Assembly: GCA_017507805.1 (NCBI GenBank) | Contig: JAFWAC010000032.1 | Coordinates: 36,825-100,824 of the forward strand | Reading direction: 5' to 3' | Source of the DNA: Clostridia bacterium | Lineage (GTDB): Bacteria; Bacillota; Clostridia; Oscillospirales; Acutalibacteraceae | DNA length: 64,000 bases | Shown here: piece by piece, positions 54,982-62,050 of the stretch | How positions within the stretch are numbered: position 1 is the stretch's first letter | Layout of the letters: each line of letters opens with the position of its first letter | The notes under the pieces: generated by a model | What the model was told of the DNA's origin: nothing | Databases searched by the model: none | The model's input: the letters and a program-made list of their open reading frames with translations, nothing else | Position numbers and translations under genes: made by a program

Positions 54982-55719
54982 TTACAGCAATTCCATTTCA
55001 TTGCGTAATATATCTTGTTTTATGTTTTTCTTTCCAACAGTGTCTGTTCGCCTATTCAGCTTTTCAAACTCCTCAAAATACCTAATTCCAAAATCATAAA
55101 GAGATTGGGCGTTAAAATGAAGATTATCAGGATTGCTTGTCAAACCTTTAGCCGAAGCAAAGCCAACCATTTCGTTGTCTGTTGCAATAGCTTGGAGGGC
55201 ATGATTAATATGGACATAGCTCTCTAAAGGGTAAAATTCAAGATATTCACCTAAGCCACCCAAAACAAACGGAACATCGTTTAGCTTAAGTTCTTTTCGT
55301 AAAGCCTTCATCATAGTTTCAAACCGTACCTGATAGGTGGGGTAGAGGGTATCGTTACAGTCACTCTCGCCCTGATGCCAAAGGACACCAACGATTTCGG
55401 ATGTACGAGCCGCAAGCCTTGCGTTATTCACTGCGTTGTCAAACAGTAATTCTCCGGGCATCCATTGGTCAAGCTTTGTTCCGCCATCTGCGCAACAAAT
55501 CAGTCCCACATCCACATTATATTTTTTTGAATAAGCTTCAGCAAAGCTTTCGGCAAGGCAAACGCCGGAAAAACTTCTATCAGGATTGATTGGACGGAAC
55601 ATTTTCTGCCAGCGCCCGTTGCGTAATGTATAAATGCGGCTTGTGTCAATTTCGTGCGCCTCGTTCAAATTACCACGACCCGCCATATTGGATTGTCCGA
55701 TTAATAAAAATGAGTGCAT
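54982..55719 (-). CDS. SASA-domain carbohydrate esterase
   Basis: 245-residue SGNH-fold esterase of the sialate O-acetylesterase (SASA/CE6) group. The motif set is complete: FLLIGQSNMAGRG with the nucleophile Ser, CADGGTKLDQWMPGE, VLWHQGESDCND, and the catalytic Asp/His in NPDNLHFNAQ. No signal peptide, so it would act on imported sugars. First gene of the trio with the GH32-like and GH110-like genes. It might remove acetyl groups from xylo- or sialo-type glycans; which one is not decidable. Confidence 0.88.
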   Translation of the reverse strand: MHSFLLIGQSNMAGRGNLNEAHEIDTSRIYTLRNGRWQKMFRPINPDRSFSGVCLAESFAEAYSKKYNVDVGLICCADGGTKLDQWMPGELLFDNAVNNARLAARTSEIVGVLWHQGESDCNDTLYPTYQVRFETMMKALRKELKLNDVPFVLGGLGEYLEFYPLESYVHINHALQAIATDNEMVGFASAKGLTSNPDNLHFNAQSLYDFGIRYFEEFEKLNRRTDTVGKKNIKQDILRNEMELL

Positions 55720-55818
55720 AACTATTCCTTACTTTCAAATGGTTTTAAATATTATATCATATTGTAATTTTAATGTAAATATTTTTACAAATCACTATGT
55801 TCTATATTGACAGCAGCT

Positions 55819-55920
55819 GAGAGTTTGGTTTTGGGACCTGGTACTAAAACGTTCACCATAGCGGGTTCTATTATCGTTTATTACACACTTGAGAGTGTAG
55901 TGTATAGGGTCTTTTATTAA
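55819..55920 (+). pseudogene. Decayed 3' fragment of spoVAC
   Basis: Plus-strand reading frame EXXVLGxGxKxFTIAGxxIVY ending in TAA 55918-55920. It aligns without gaps to SpoVAC residues ~105-137: 20 of 33 positions are identical, including VLG, FTIAG, IVY and the final VxY. No start codon or 5' half is present. It is not a known gene and was probably left by an old duplication or rearrangement around the 51.6-55.7 kb cassette. Confidence 0.78.
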
Positions 55921-55939
55921 ATAACAACATTGTTTTAAA

Positions 55940-55968
55940 AAAGGCTTGACCAACTCGGGCAAGCCTTT
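55940..55968 (-). terminator. Terminator of the 55.97-57.66 kb minus-strand genes
   Basis: Arms AAAGGCTTG and CAAGCCTTT with an 11-base loop. On the minus strand six or more T follow, as expected for a terminator after the ORF ending at 55974. Confidence 0.8.
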
Positions 55969-55973
55969 AATGT

Positions 55974-56159
55974 TTATTTTTTCGAAAAAACTGTTACTAT
56001 ACCCATTGGTATACCAAATAATGCCCAAGTTGCAAAATAAATTATTAGCCAAGGTATATCACTTATAACTATAGGCATACCATCCAACCATAACATTAAA
56101 GCAGAAAATATCATCATTGCGGGATTAAAAAGAGAAGCAAATAAAAAACCCGAGAACAT
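55974..56159 (-). CDS. Small membrane protein, possibly the 3' part of a degraded gene
   Basis: From ATG 56159, 61 residues with two hydrophobic segments (FLFASLFNPAMMIFSALMLWL; WLIIYFATWALFGIPMGIV). The same frame stays open upstream to ~56395, giving a basic, soluble N-terminal half (HASYLRFNDYFEGNI, KKLNKEEKSKVFNVFG) but without any ATG, GTG or TTG. So either the true start is lost or non-standard, or this is the end of a broken gene that overlaps the preceding ORF. Function unknown. Confidence 0.5.
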   Translation of the reverse strand: MFSGFLFASLFNPAMMIFSALMLWLDGMPIVISDIPWLIIYFATWALFGIPMGIVTVFSKK

Positions 56160-56319
56160 AAAGGTAATTAAAAAAAGTGTAAATTTATCATATAAAGAAC
56201 CGAATACATTAAAAACCTTCGATTTTTCTTCTTTATTTAATTTTTTAAATTCTGCTTTTTTAGTAACAATTTTTATTTTGTCTTCAAGCGGTGTTTTTAT
56301 ATTGCCTTCAAAATAGTCG

Positions 56320-57656
56320 TTAAACCTTAAATATGATGCGTGTTTTTTTACCCTTACAGTTAAAGCGGCAAGTATTGATATCGGTCATTTCTTGGTTTGA
56401 TTTAAGAAACTCTGTTCCATATATAAACCATACGTCAATATGGTTTTCGTTTATAAATTCTTCACAATGTATATGATGCACGGCATTTTTTTCAAACGCT
56501 ATGGTGTATGATAGATTATAAGCTTCGAATAGATGAATACCTTTTAGATTTGATTTTTTGTAATAATCGGGATATACTCCATCATAACCATACTCTTGCA
56601 TTATATTAGTTACTTTATTTTTAAACGTAGTTATAGTGCCTTTTGTTTTTTGGGTTACAATTTCAAAAGGATAATCTTTTTGTGAATCATTAATTAAATC
56701 ATGAATTTCTTGCCATAAAGGTTTATATTTTATTAAATTAAGTTTATTAGTTAATTGATGGGATAAGAATGTTCTGCGTTTTTCTGATGTATTTTTTGAT
56801 TCTATTTTTTTTATTAAAGGTGATAATTCTAAAAAATTGTGTTTTTCAATTAATGTTTTAAAAATAGAAACTGACTGTGTTGTGTTGTCGTAAGAAAATG
56901 ATAAATATTTAATTTCGTTTAGTAGGGGTAATAATTCTATTTCTAACTTATTGAGCGAATTTTCAAACTCTTGTTTATCTAAGATACAAAGTGAAATATT
57001 CAGTAATTGTTCCCAAGGTGTACTGTAAAGATATGAATTTGTTGGGTTGAAACTTATGATTTCAGTTTTAGCCGAAGTGAAAGTAACGCTCATTTCAAAT
57101 TCTGTATCATCAAACAAAGAAGCTTCTCCCGTTAATTTATAAATGCCTTTTTCGTTTGTTAAAGAACAATTTTCTAAAAACAGAAGGTATCAAATTTTTT
57201 GTCCTCAGAATATTTTGCATCAAATAAAATAAGTTTTTCTTCATATGCAGCAGTAGAATTAACTATAATTTCTAAAACATCGTCTGACAATTTGAAATCA
57301 TTATTAACATAATATTCACGTTCAAAGATATGAATAAAAGCCTTTTTGACATTTTCGGGAAATTCTTCACAGGTTTTGTTAATTTGTTGTTCCAAAGCAC
57401 CACCGTTCGAAACGATAAATTCACTGCAAGATTCCAAAAATAATATAAATTCTTTGTCACATAAAGTATTTAATTGTTTCATAATACTTTCGGGGTATTC
57501 TTGTTTAGAAACGTAGTTTTTATATATCCAATTTCTAATTTTATTTTGCTTTTTTATATTGTTTGTTTTCATTTTTTTATCAAATTTCAATTTTGCAAAA
57601 TTGAAAAATAAAGAAAAATCCTCGATAAGTTCAATATTAAAATCTTTAATATCCAT
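56320..57656 (-). pseudogene. Hypothetical protein split by a frameshift
   Basis: Two ORFs in different frames (57174-57656, 160 residues; 56320-57117, 265 residues) are best read as one ~445-residue protein. Adding one base to the A5 run at 57176-57180 (T5 in the gene) fuses DTFCF to LENCSLTNEKGIYKLTGEAS, which leads without a break into the second ORF. The C-terminus CRFNCKGKKTRIIFKV looks natural. No signal peptide or membrane helix. I do not recognise the family with confidence. Low GC. It may be a recent pseudogene or an assembly slip. Confidence 0.68.
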
Positions 57657-57757
57657 TTTATTACTCCATTGAGCATGTATAGTTATGTATTGTTTAAAAA
57701 ATTTACTAATTTGCGAAAATATAGGAAACTTTTTGTTTGTACAGATTTAGGAAATAG

Positions 57758-58389
57758 CTAAATACCGATTGGTTTATCGGTATAAAGTGCTTCCTTATAA
57801 GTGGTTTTTTCTGTAATCCCAAGAGCAGGAACAAGATAAGATAAAACTTGATTTGCAAAGGTCTCTGTGCCGATAGAGGTATAGTAATGAACGGGATCGG
57901 AATGTGCTTCTGCAGGAAGTGTCAGGGAAGTGGTGTAAAGATCATTTACAATGAATCCGTACTTTTTTACAATAGAAACCGCACATTTGTTGTATTTATT
58001 AATTTCATCGTTATATCGCTTAAAGTCTTTTTCCATCTTTTCGGACAGTACAGAAGTTGATGTTGCGAATATTACCGCAGCTTCAGGAAACACCTTTTTG
58101 ATACGAATACAAATGCGATCAATATAATAAGCATATATATATCTAAAGGTGTATGAGGTTCTTCCTCAAACAATCGAAGGCAATCCCAGAGACCGGCATT
58201 CCAATGAACAACATCAAACTTCCTGTCCGGCGCAAGTGTTTTATATTCATGAATATAACGCAACACATAAGATGCAAAACGACAATTTTCCGTGGGGAAA
58301 TAAACAGAAGCAAACGGTTCTAAAGATTTTTGAACAGCCTTATCGTATCCCATTCGAATAGAATCGCCAATTAACAACACATTACTCAT
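57758..58389 (-). pseudogene. SGNH hydrolase gene frameshifted at an AT repeat
   Basis: The 5' part (NVLLIGDSIRMGYDKAV with the Ser; VVHWNAGLWDCLRL with the Asn) and the 3' part (VFPEAAVIFATSTSV; HSDPVHYYTSIG with the Asp/His) lie in different frames. They join perfectly if (AT)5 at 58133-58142 is shortened by one unit, giving DIYAYYIDRICIRIKK across the break. Complete, it would be a ~210-residue SGNH esterase like those elsewhere in the window. ATG 58389 is preferred because GAGG sits 7 bases upstream. Confidence 0.78.
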
Positions 58390-58439
58390 ACACATACCTC
58401 ATTTTAATAATCCTTTCTGCTTTAAGCATTTTTTATTAT

Positions 58440-59768
58440 TTATAAACCTTTAGCTTTAAGATTGCTCACTAAGCTTACATAAAATTCTCTGACATCAAAT
58501 CCGTTAATATTTTCTCTGTTTAAATCGATTATATCGCCGTGTGAAATACCGCGTTTTTTAATTGGTCTTAATAAAGTATATTTTTCTCCCCATTTAAAAG
58601 ATTTTTCGTTCACAAGACCGTCATTTTCACCGCTAAAATGCTTAACTAAGTGATATGAAAAGTTTAAGGGAAATTTTCCGCCTTTTGCCTTAGCCATTAC
58701 TGACCCCACACTTTGACAGTAAACTTCTTGCGGTGTTATTAATTCGGAATTCAGCCGATTACAATAAGCTACGGTCAAATCATTGACCGCCGCAAGAAAA
58801 TCCGGGTTTGCTTCACCAAATTTTTTCACTGTTGAATTATATGTTTTTGCCACTTTGTTTTTAACCTCAGAAGGTATTTTAGTTAGTAGGTAATCAGCAA
58901 ATAAACAACCCCTATGCGGTGTGTTTATTGTTGTAAGTGATGCAACACGCTTGGCGACACCGAGCTTTGAAATTGCACAACGACAATCTAATCCACCCTT
59001 TGAGTGAGCGATAATATTCACCTTATCCACTCCGTTTTTCTCTGTTATTTCTTCAATGCGCATTTTAAGATATGCGGCACTATCAGCAATCGAAGCAGCA
59101 GACGGGTGATTGCCATAGAAAATGGTAGCACCGTTTGTTTCTAATTCTTTCGGAATTCTACCCCAATAGTTGAAAAAACGCGTATCACGAAAAAACACAC
59201 CGTGTACCATAAGAATAGGGTACTTTGTGGCACAAAGTTTTTTATTTTTTCTTTGAATGTTTATTTGTTCCTTTTTGGCTTCGAAGCGACATTCACTCAC
59301 AGTTGTTTTTATTATGAAAAATAAGGCAACTAAATTCGCAATTGGTATCATACCGCAAATTATGCCCATAAGCCTTATTTTAATTCCCAACTGTGTAGAT
59401 GTTAGATATACGCAAATTATTCCGTTCCAAAATACAATAAAACTAACACAAAGACATAGAATTAGGCTCCAAATAAAAGTTATGTAATTATTAGATGGAG
59501 TTTTAAATGCAAGTGCTACTTGATAGATAGTAGAAAATATTATTGATATACCAAAAGAACATAATAGGGTAGAGCCGTGATAGCAAATCTTTAGCTTTTT
59601 ATTATGTGTTTTTATTGTGAAAATTCCTGCGAACAGATTTAAAAAAAGAAAAATCGGCACTATAACAAAAAGGTATTGTGGAAAATCTTTGATAAAAACA
59701 AAGCAATTAGCAATAAAACTCACTATAAATGCTTCTGCAAATATTGTAAAAATAAACATTATTTTCAC
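58440..59768 (-). CDS. Membrane-bound alpha/beta hydrolase (lipase-like)
   Basis: 442-residue protein with about five N-terminal membrane helices (residues ~1-165) and a C-terminal lipase-like alpha/beta hydrolase: oxyanion motif PILMVHGVFFRD, nucleophile elbow NIIAHSKGGLDCR, TINTPHRGC, and late Asp and His in GENDGLVNEKSF and ISHGDIIDLN. The domain resembles triacylglycerol lipases of the LipA/LipB type, but with a membrane-embedded first half. AAAAGGTG precedes the ATG. Probably an ester hydrolase at the membrane; substrate unknown. Confidence 0.8.
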   Translation of the reverse strand: MKIMFIFTIFAEAFIVSFIANCFVFIKDFPQYLFVIVPIFLFLNLFAGIFTIKTHNKKLKICYHGSTLLCSFGISIIFSTIYQVALAFKTPSNNYITFIWSLILCLCVSFIVFWNGIICVYLTSTQLGIKIRLMGIICGMIPIANLVALFFIIKTTVSECRFEAKKEQINIQRKNKKLCATKYPILMVHGVFFRDTRFFNYWGRIPKELETNGATIFYGNHPSAASIADSAAYLKMRIEEITEKNGVDKVNIIAHSKGGLDCRCAISKLGVAKRVASLTTINTPHRGCLFADYLLTKIPSEVKNKVAKTYNSTVKKFGEANPDFLAAVNDLTVAYCNRLNSELITPQEVYCQSVGSVMAKAKGGKFPLNFSYHLVKHFSGENDGLVNEKSFKWGEKYTLLRPIKKRGISHGDIIDLNRENINGFDVREFYVSLVSNLKAKGL

Positions 59769-60193
59769 CTTTTATAATATGGAATAATCGATTTTCTGAT
59801 ATTAACTCCCTTATATGTATATATATAATTGCTCGCTTGAGTTTTTGAAATAGGGAAGTTGAATGTTGACATAAAGTAAATAAGGCTGCCGAAATAATTT
59901 TGCGAACATTTCGACAGCCTGTTAAACACCACCTGGCAGTAAATATATAGCAAAATTATTATATCGCACAAACCAAATTACTGCAAGCAAAATTTACAAA
60001 GAACAGTAATTTGTTTATGATGAGAATAAAAATTATAATGTAGCAAGAAAGCGAAACTATATTTGTGGGGAAAAGTACAAAATCCTTAAACATTTTAAAA
60101 ATCCGATTAATGATAATAATTCCACTTTATCAGAACAATAATTAGTTGATACTAATCATAAAAGGGAATTCAGACCCTTAAAAATTTTATTAC
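59769..60193. other. Gene-free AT-rich stretch left of the nested element
   Basis: No convincing gene. It holds an imperfect stem-loop (AGGCTGCCGAAAT 59883-59895 with ATTTCGACAGCCT 59908-59920). Its last part, minus strand 60193-60156, codes for the original tail of the interrupted rep gene (see 62044-63108). The left boundary of the outer element should lie within this stretch, but I cannot place it. Confidence 0.5.
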
Positions 60194-60208
60194 GAATTGT
60201 ACTAAATG
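60194..60208 (+). repeat. Left att-like direct repeat
   Basis: GAATTGTACTAAATG, identical to 62113-62127. On the minus strand it encodes HLVQF of the interrupted rep gene. Confidence 0.8.
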
Positions 60209-60231
60209 TTCCGAGGTTTAGTGTCTATTCG
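60199..60231 (+). repeat. Left arm of an inverted end repeat
   Basis: GTACTAAATG, 8 bases, TTTAGTG, one base, CTATTCG. The same words recur in inverted orientation at 62023-62050 with a 4-base gap. ACTAAA and TTTAGT form a short dyad of the kind a tyrosine recombinase binds. Confidence 0.65.
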
Positions 60232-60262
60232 CCACTTGTTTGCACAGACTTACAGACAAGAA

Positions 60263-60294
60263 AAAACCGCCCCAAATGGGACGGTTTTCTTTTT
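60263..60294 (+). terminator. Terminator near the left end of the element
   Basis: AAAACCGCCCC and GGGACGGTTTT with an AAAT loop and a T-run. No plus-strand gene lies upstream in the integrated form, but in an excised circle it would come ~230 bases after the recombinase gene. Confidence 0.75.
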
Positions 60295-60298
60295 GACA

Positions 60299-60356
60299 CC
60301 GACAGCGCGTTATCAAGTAGTCAGCTTATAGAAACGCGTGGTCTAATGGCTGTCGG
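60299..60356 (+). other. Compound hairpin, candidate Rep origin
   Basis: Outer arms CCGACAGC (60299-60306) and GCTGTCGG (60349-60356) enclose inner arms CGCGTT (60306-60311) and AACGCG (60333-60338). Such nested hairpins upstream of rep are typical places for the Rep nick site. The function is inferred. Confidence 0.5.
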
Positions 60357-60410
60357 CTGAAAGACCAAGTCTCTCGCCACTGTTGACTATTCTAACAGAG
60401 GTGAGACCAA

Positions 60411-60584
60411 ATGTCAAGTATGAAATTTTTTTGCACCGATTGCCCGCATTACATTCCCAACAACGGCTACGGTCAAGAGCTTTGCGGTGTGGGTGAAAAC
60501 TTTGTTATTCTGAATGACGAGCCGAAGCCTTTTGTGACAATTCCTCCGCTGAATTGTCCGCACCGTGCGCAACTTTACGAGTGA
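60411..60584 (+). CDS. 57-residue Cys-rich protein of the element
   Basis: Short gene with a good AGAGGTGAG site 6 bases before ATG 60411. The product has CTDCPHYIP at the N-terminus, LCGVGENFVIL in the middle and LNCPHRAQLYE at the end, i.e. four or five Cys in CxxC-Px...CPH arrangement, suggesting one small zinc-binding fold. It lies 58 bases before the rep gene on the same strand and probably belongs to the same transcript. Possible roles are Rep accessory or copy-number control; I know no family for it. Confidence 0.7.
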   Translation: MSSMKFFCTDCPHYIPNNGYGQELCGVGENFVILNDEPKPFVTIPPLNCPHRAQLYE

Positions 60585-60642
60585 GCGCAACAGCCCAAGT
60601 CTTGAGCCACTGCTCCCGCCTTGAGGCGGGCGGGGGGTGGTG

Positions 60643-61410
60643 ATGGAAACCAAAGCAATGCAATCCCCGCGCGGAACGCGCGAGCTTGAAAAATGGACGG
60701 TTGAACAGCTTAAAAAATTCGGCTATGATGTGACCGAGCCTCACAAGCCCGAAAAGGAAAAAATCGGGCGGTTTTCAAGCTCCCTTAGCAGAAGCCGGCA
60801 GCGCGTTTTTGAAATCGCAATGTGCAACGAGTTTCACTTTTTCTGCACATTCACGCAGGATGAAAAACTGCGCGACCGCTTTGACCTTGGGGAGTTCCGA
60901 AAGGACTTTGCAATGCTCGTCCGTAATCTCAATCGGAATAGGGCAGAGGGCGAGAAAATTAAATACTTGCTCATTCCCGAAAAGCATAAAAATGGGGCTT
61001 GGCACATGCACGGACTTTTAATGGGCTTGACCGTGGCAGATTTGCGCCCTTTTACCCTTGATGAAAAACTGCCCGAGCGCATACGCGAGAAGCTTCGGAA
61101 AGGTGAAAAAATCTTTGATTGGAGCGCATATCGGACACGCTTCGGGTATTTCACTTGCACCGAAATTCAAAGCTCGGTCGGGTGCGCGAAATATATCACA
61201 AAATACATCACGAAGGATATGGAAAAGGATGTGCGCGAAGCGGGGCAACACCTCTTTTTTGCAAGCCAAGGATTGAAGCACCGTGAGCCGATTGTGACAA
61301 AGTGCTTCGACAAATGCCCGATTACGGATTGGGATTTTTCAAACAAGTATGTGATGACAAAAGATATTGAAATGCCCCGTCCTGAAAATGGGACGGAAAA
61401 ATCGAGTTGA
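60643..61410 (+). CDS. HUH-type rolling-circle replication initiator (Rep)
   Basis: 255-residue Rep. Motifs in order: FHFFCTFTQ (motif I), HUH metal-binding WHMHGLLMG (His ~121/123), and YITKYITKDM with the nicking Tyr (~184 or 188). An N-terminal basic Ser/Arg-rich stretch precedes them. The enzyme nicks one strand at the origin and stays linked to the 5' end. The start is GTG 60637/60640 or ATG 60643, just after a CCCGCC/GGCGGG hairpin and a G-run that could mask initiation. Similar Reps occur in small ssDNA phages and their satellites; no capsid gene is present. Confidence 0.87.
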   Translation: METKAMQSPRGTRELEKWTVEQLKKFGYDVTEPHKPEKEKIGRFSSSLSRSRQRVFEIAMCNEFHFFCTFTQDEKLRDRFDLGEFRKDFAMLVRNLNRNRAEGEKIKYLLIPEKHKNGAWHMHGLLMGLTVADLRPFTLDEKLPERIREKLRKGEKIFDWSAYRTRFGYFTCTEIQSSVGCAKYITKYITKDMEKDVREAGQHLFFASQGLKHREPIVTKCFDKCPITDWDFSNKYVMTKDIEMPRPENGTEKSS

Positions 61411-61442
61411 CAATTTTAGGAAAGGTAACAAGGTGAATAAAT

Positions 61443-61955
61443 ATGCGTAGTGAATGGATACCAAAGGGCGAGATTGAACATATACTCGCGTCATTAAATC
61501 CCGCAAATAGGTTAGTTTGTGAGGTCAGTTTGGCAACGGGTTTGCGCGTTTCCGATGTGCTTGCACTCAAGACAGAGCAAATCCGAAAAGAACGCTTTAC
61601 GGTGAGGGAGCAAAAAACGGGAAAATGCCGTACTGTGAGGTTGCCAGAAGCTTTGCGTGAGAGGTGCTTGTTGTGCTGTGGGACAGTGTATGTTTTTCAA
61701 GGCAGATTAAACGGCAGAAAACCGCGAACACGGCAAGCTGTTTTCAAGGATTTAAGGCGCGCCCGCGAACGCTTCAATATCAAAGCTAATCTAAGCTTGC
61801 ACAGCCTGAGAAAAGCATACGCTGTTGAGGAATACCGCAGAAGTGGGCGCGACCTGAAACGGGTGCAAAAATTGCTCAATCACGATAGCGAAGCTGTGAC
61901 TTTGCTTTATGCAATGGCAGACGAATTAACCCGCCGAAAAAAGTTCAAGGCTTGA
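61443..61955 (+). CDS. Minimal tyrosine recombinase (integrase)
   Basis: 170 residues that cover only the catalytic domain; the usual N-terminal DNA-binding domain is absent. All active-site residues are present: Arg35 in GLRVSDVL, Lys ~58/61 in REQKTGKCR, His120/Arg123 in LHSLRKAY, His147 in LLNHDSEA and Tyr156 in LLYAMAD. AGGTGA lies before ATG 61443. It is 32 bases after rep, in the same direction, so one operon. It should insert and excise the element at the GTACTAAATG sites. The single-domain form is unusual. Confidence 0.88.
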   Translation: MRSEWIPKGEIEHILASLNPANRLVCEVSLATGLRVSDVLALKTEQIRKERFTVREQKTGKCRTVRLPEALRERCLLCCGTVYVFQGRLNGRKPRTRQAVFKDLRRARERFNIKANLSLHSLRKAYAVEEYRRSGRDLKRVQKLLNHDSEAVTLLYAMADELTRRKKFKA

Positions 61956-62022
61956 CAATGGAAAAAAGGTGTGCTAAAATGAACTCGTTTAGACCGCAAA
62001 AATGTGATTTGGGGGTTCGTAC

Positions 62023-62050
62023 CGAATAGCACTAAACGCGCATTTAGTAC
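62023..62050 (-). repeat. Right arm of the inverted end repeat
   Basis: Reverse complement reads GTACTAAATG, CGCG, TTTAGTG, CTATTCG, matching the left arm at 60199-60231 except for the spacer. Located ~65 bases inside the right direct repeat and just after the recombinase gene. Confidence 0.65.

Noticed and set aside
59765-59971. 68-residue minus-strand ORF before the lipase-like gene
   Set aside because: It contains an imperfect terminator-like stem-loop, has no ribosome site and overlaps the lipase start. Composition is not coding-like.
60263-60294. Terminator of an unknown plus-strand gene upstream of the nested element
   Set aside because: No plus-strand coding frame lies between 59769 and 60263, so the circular-form explanation is preferred.
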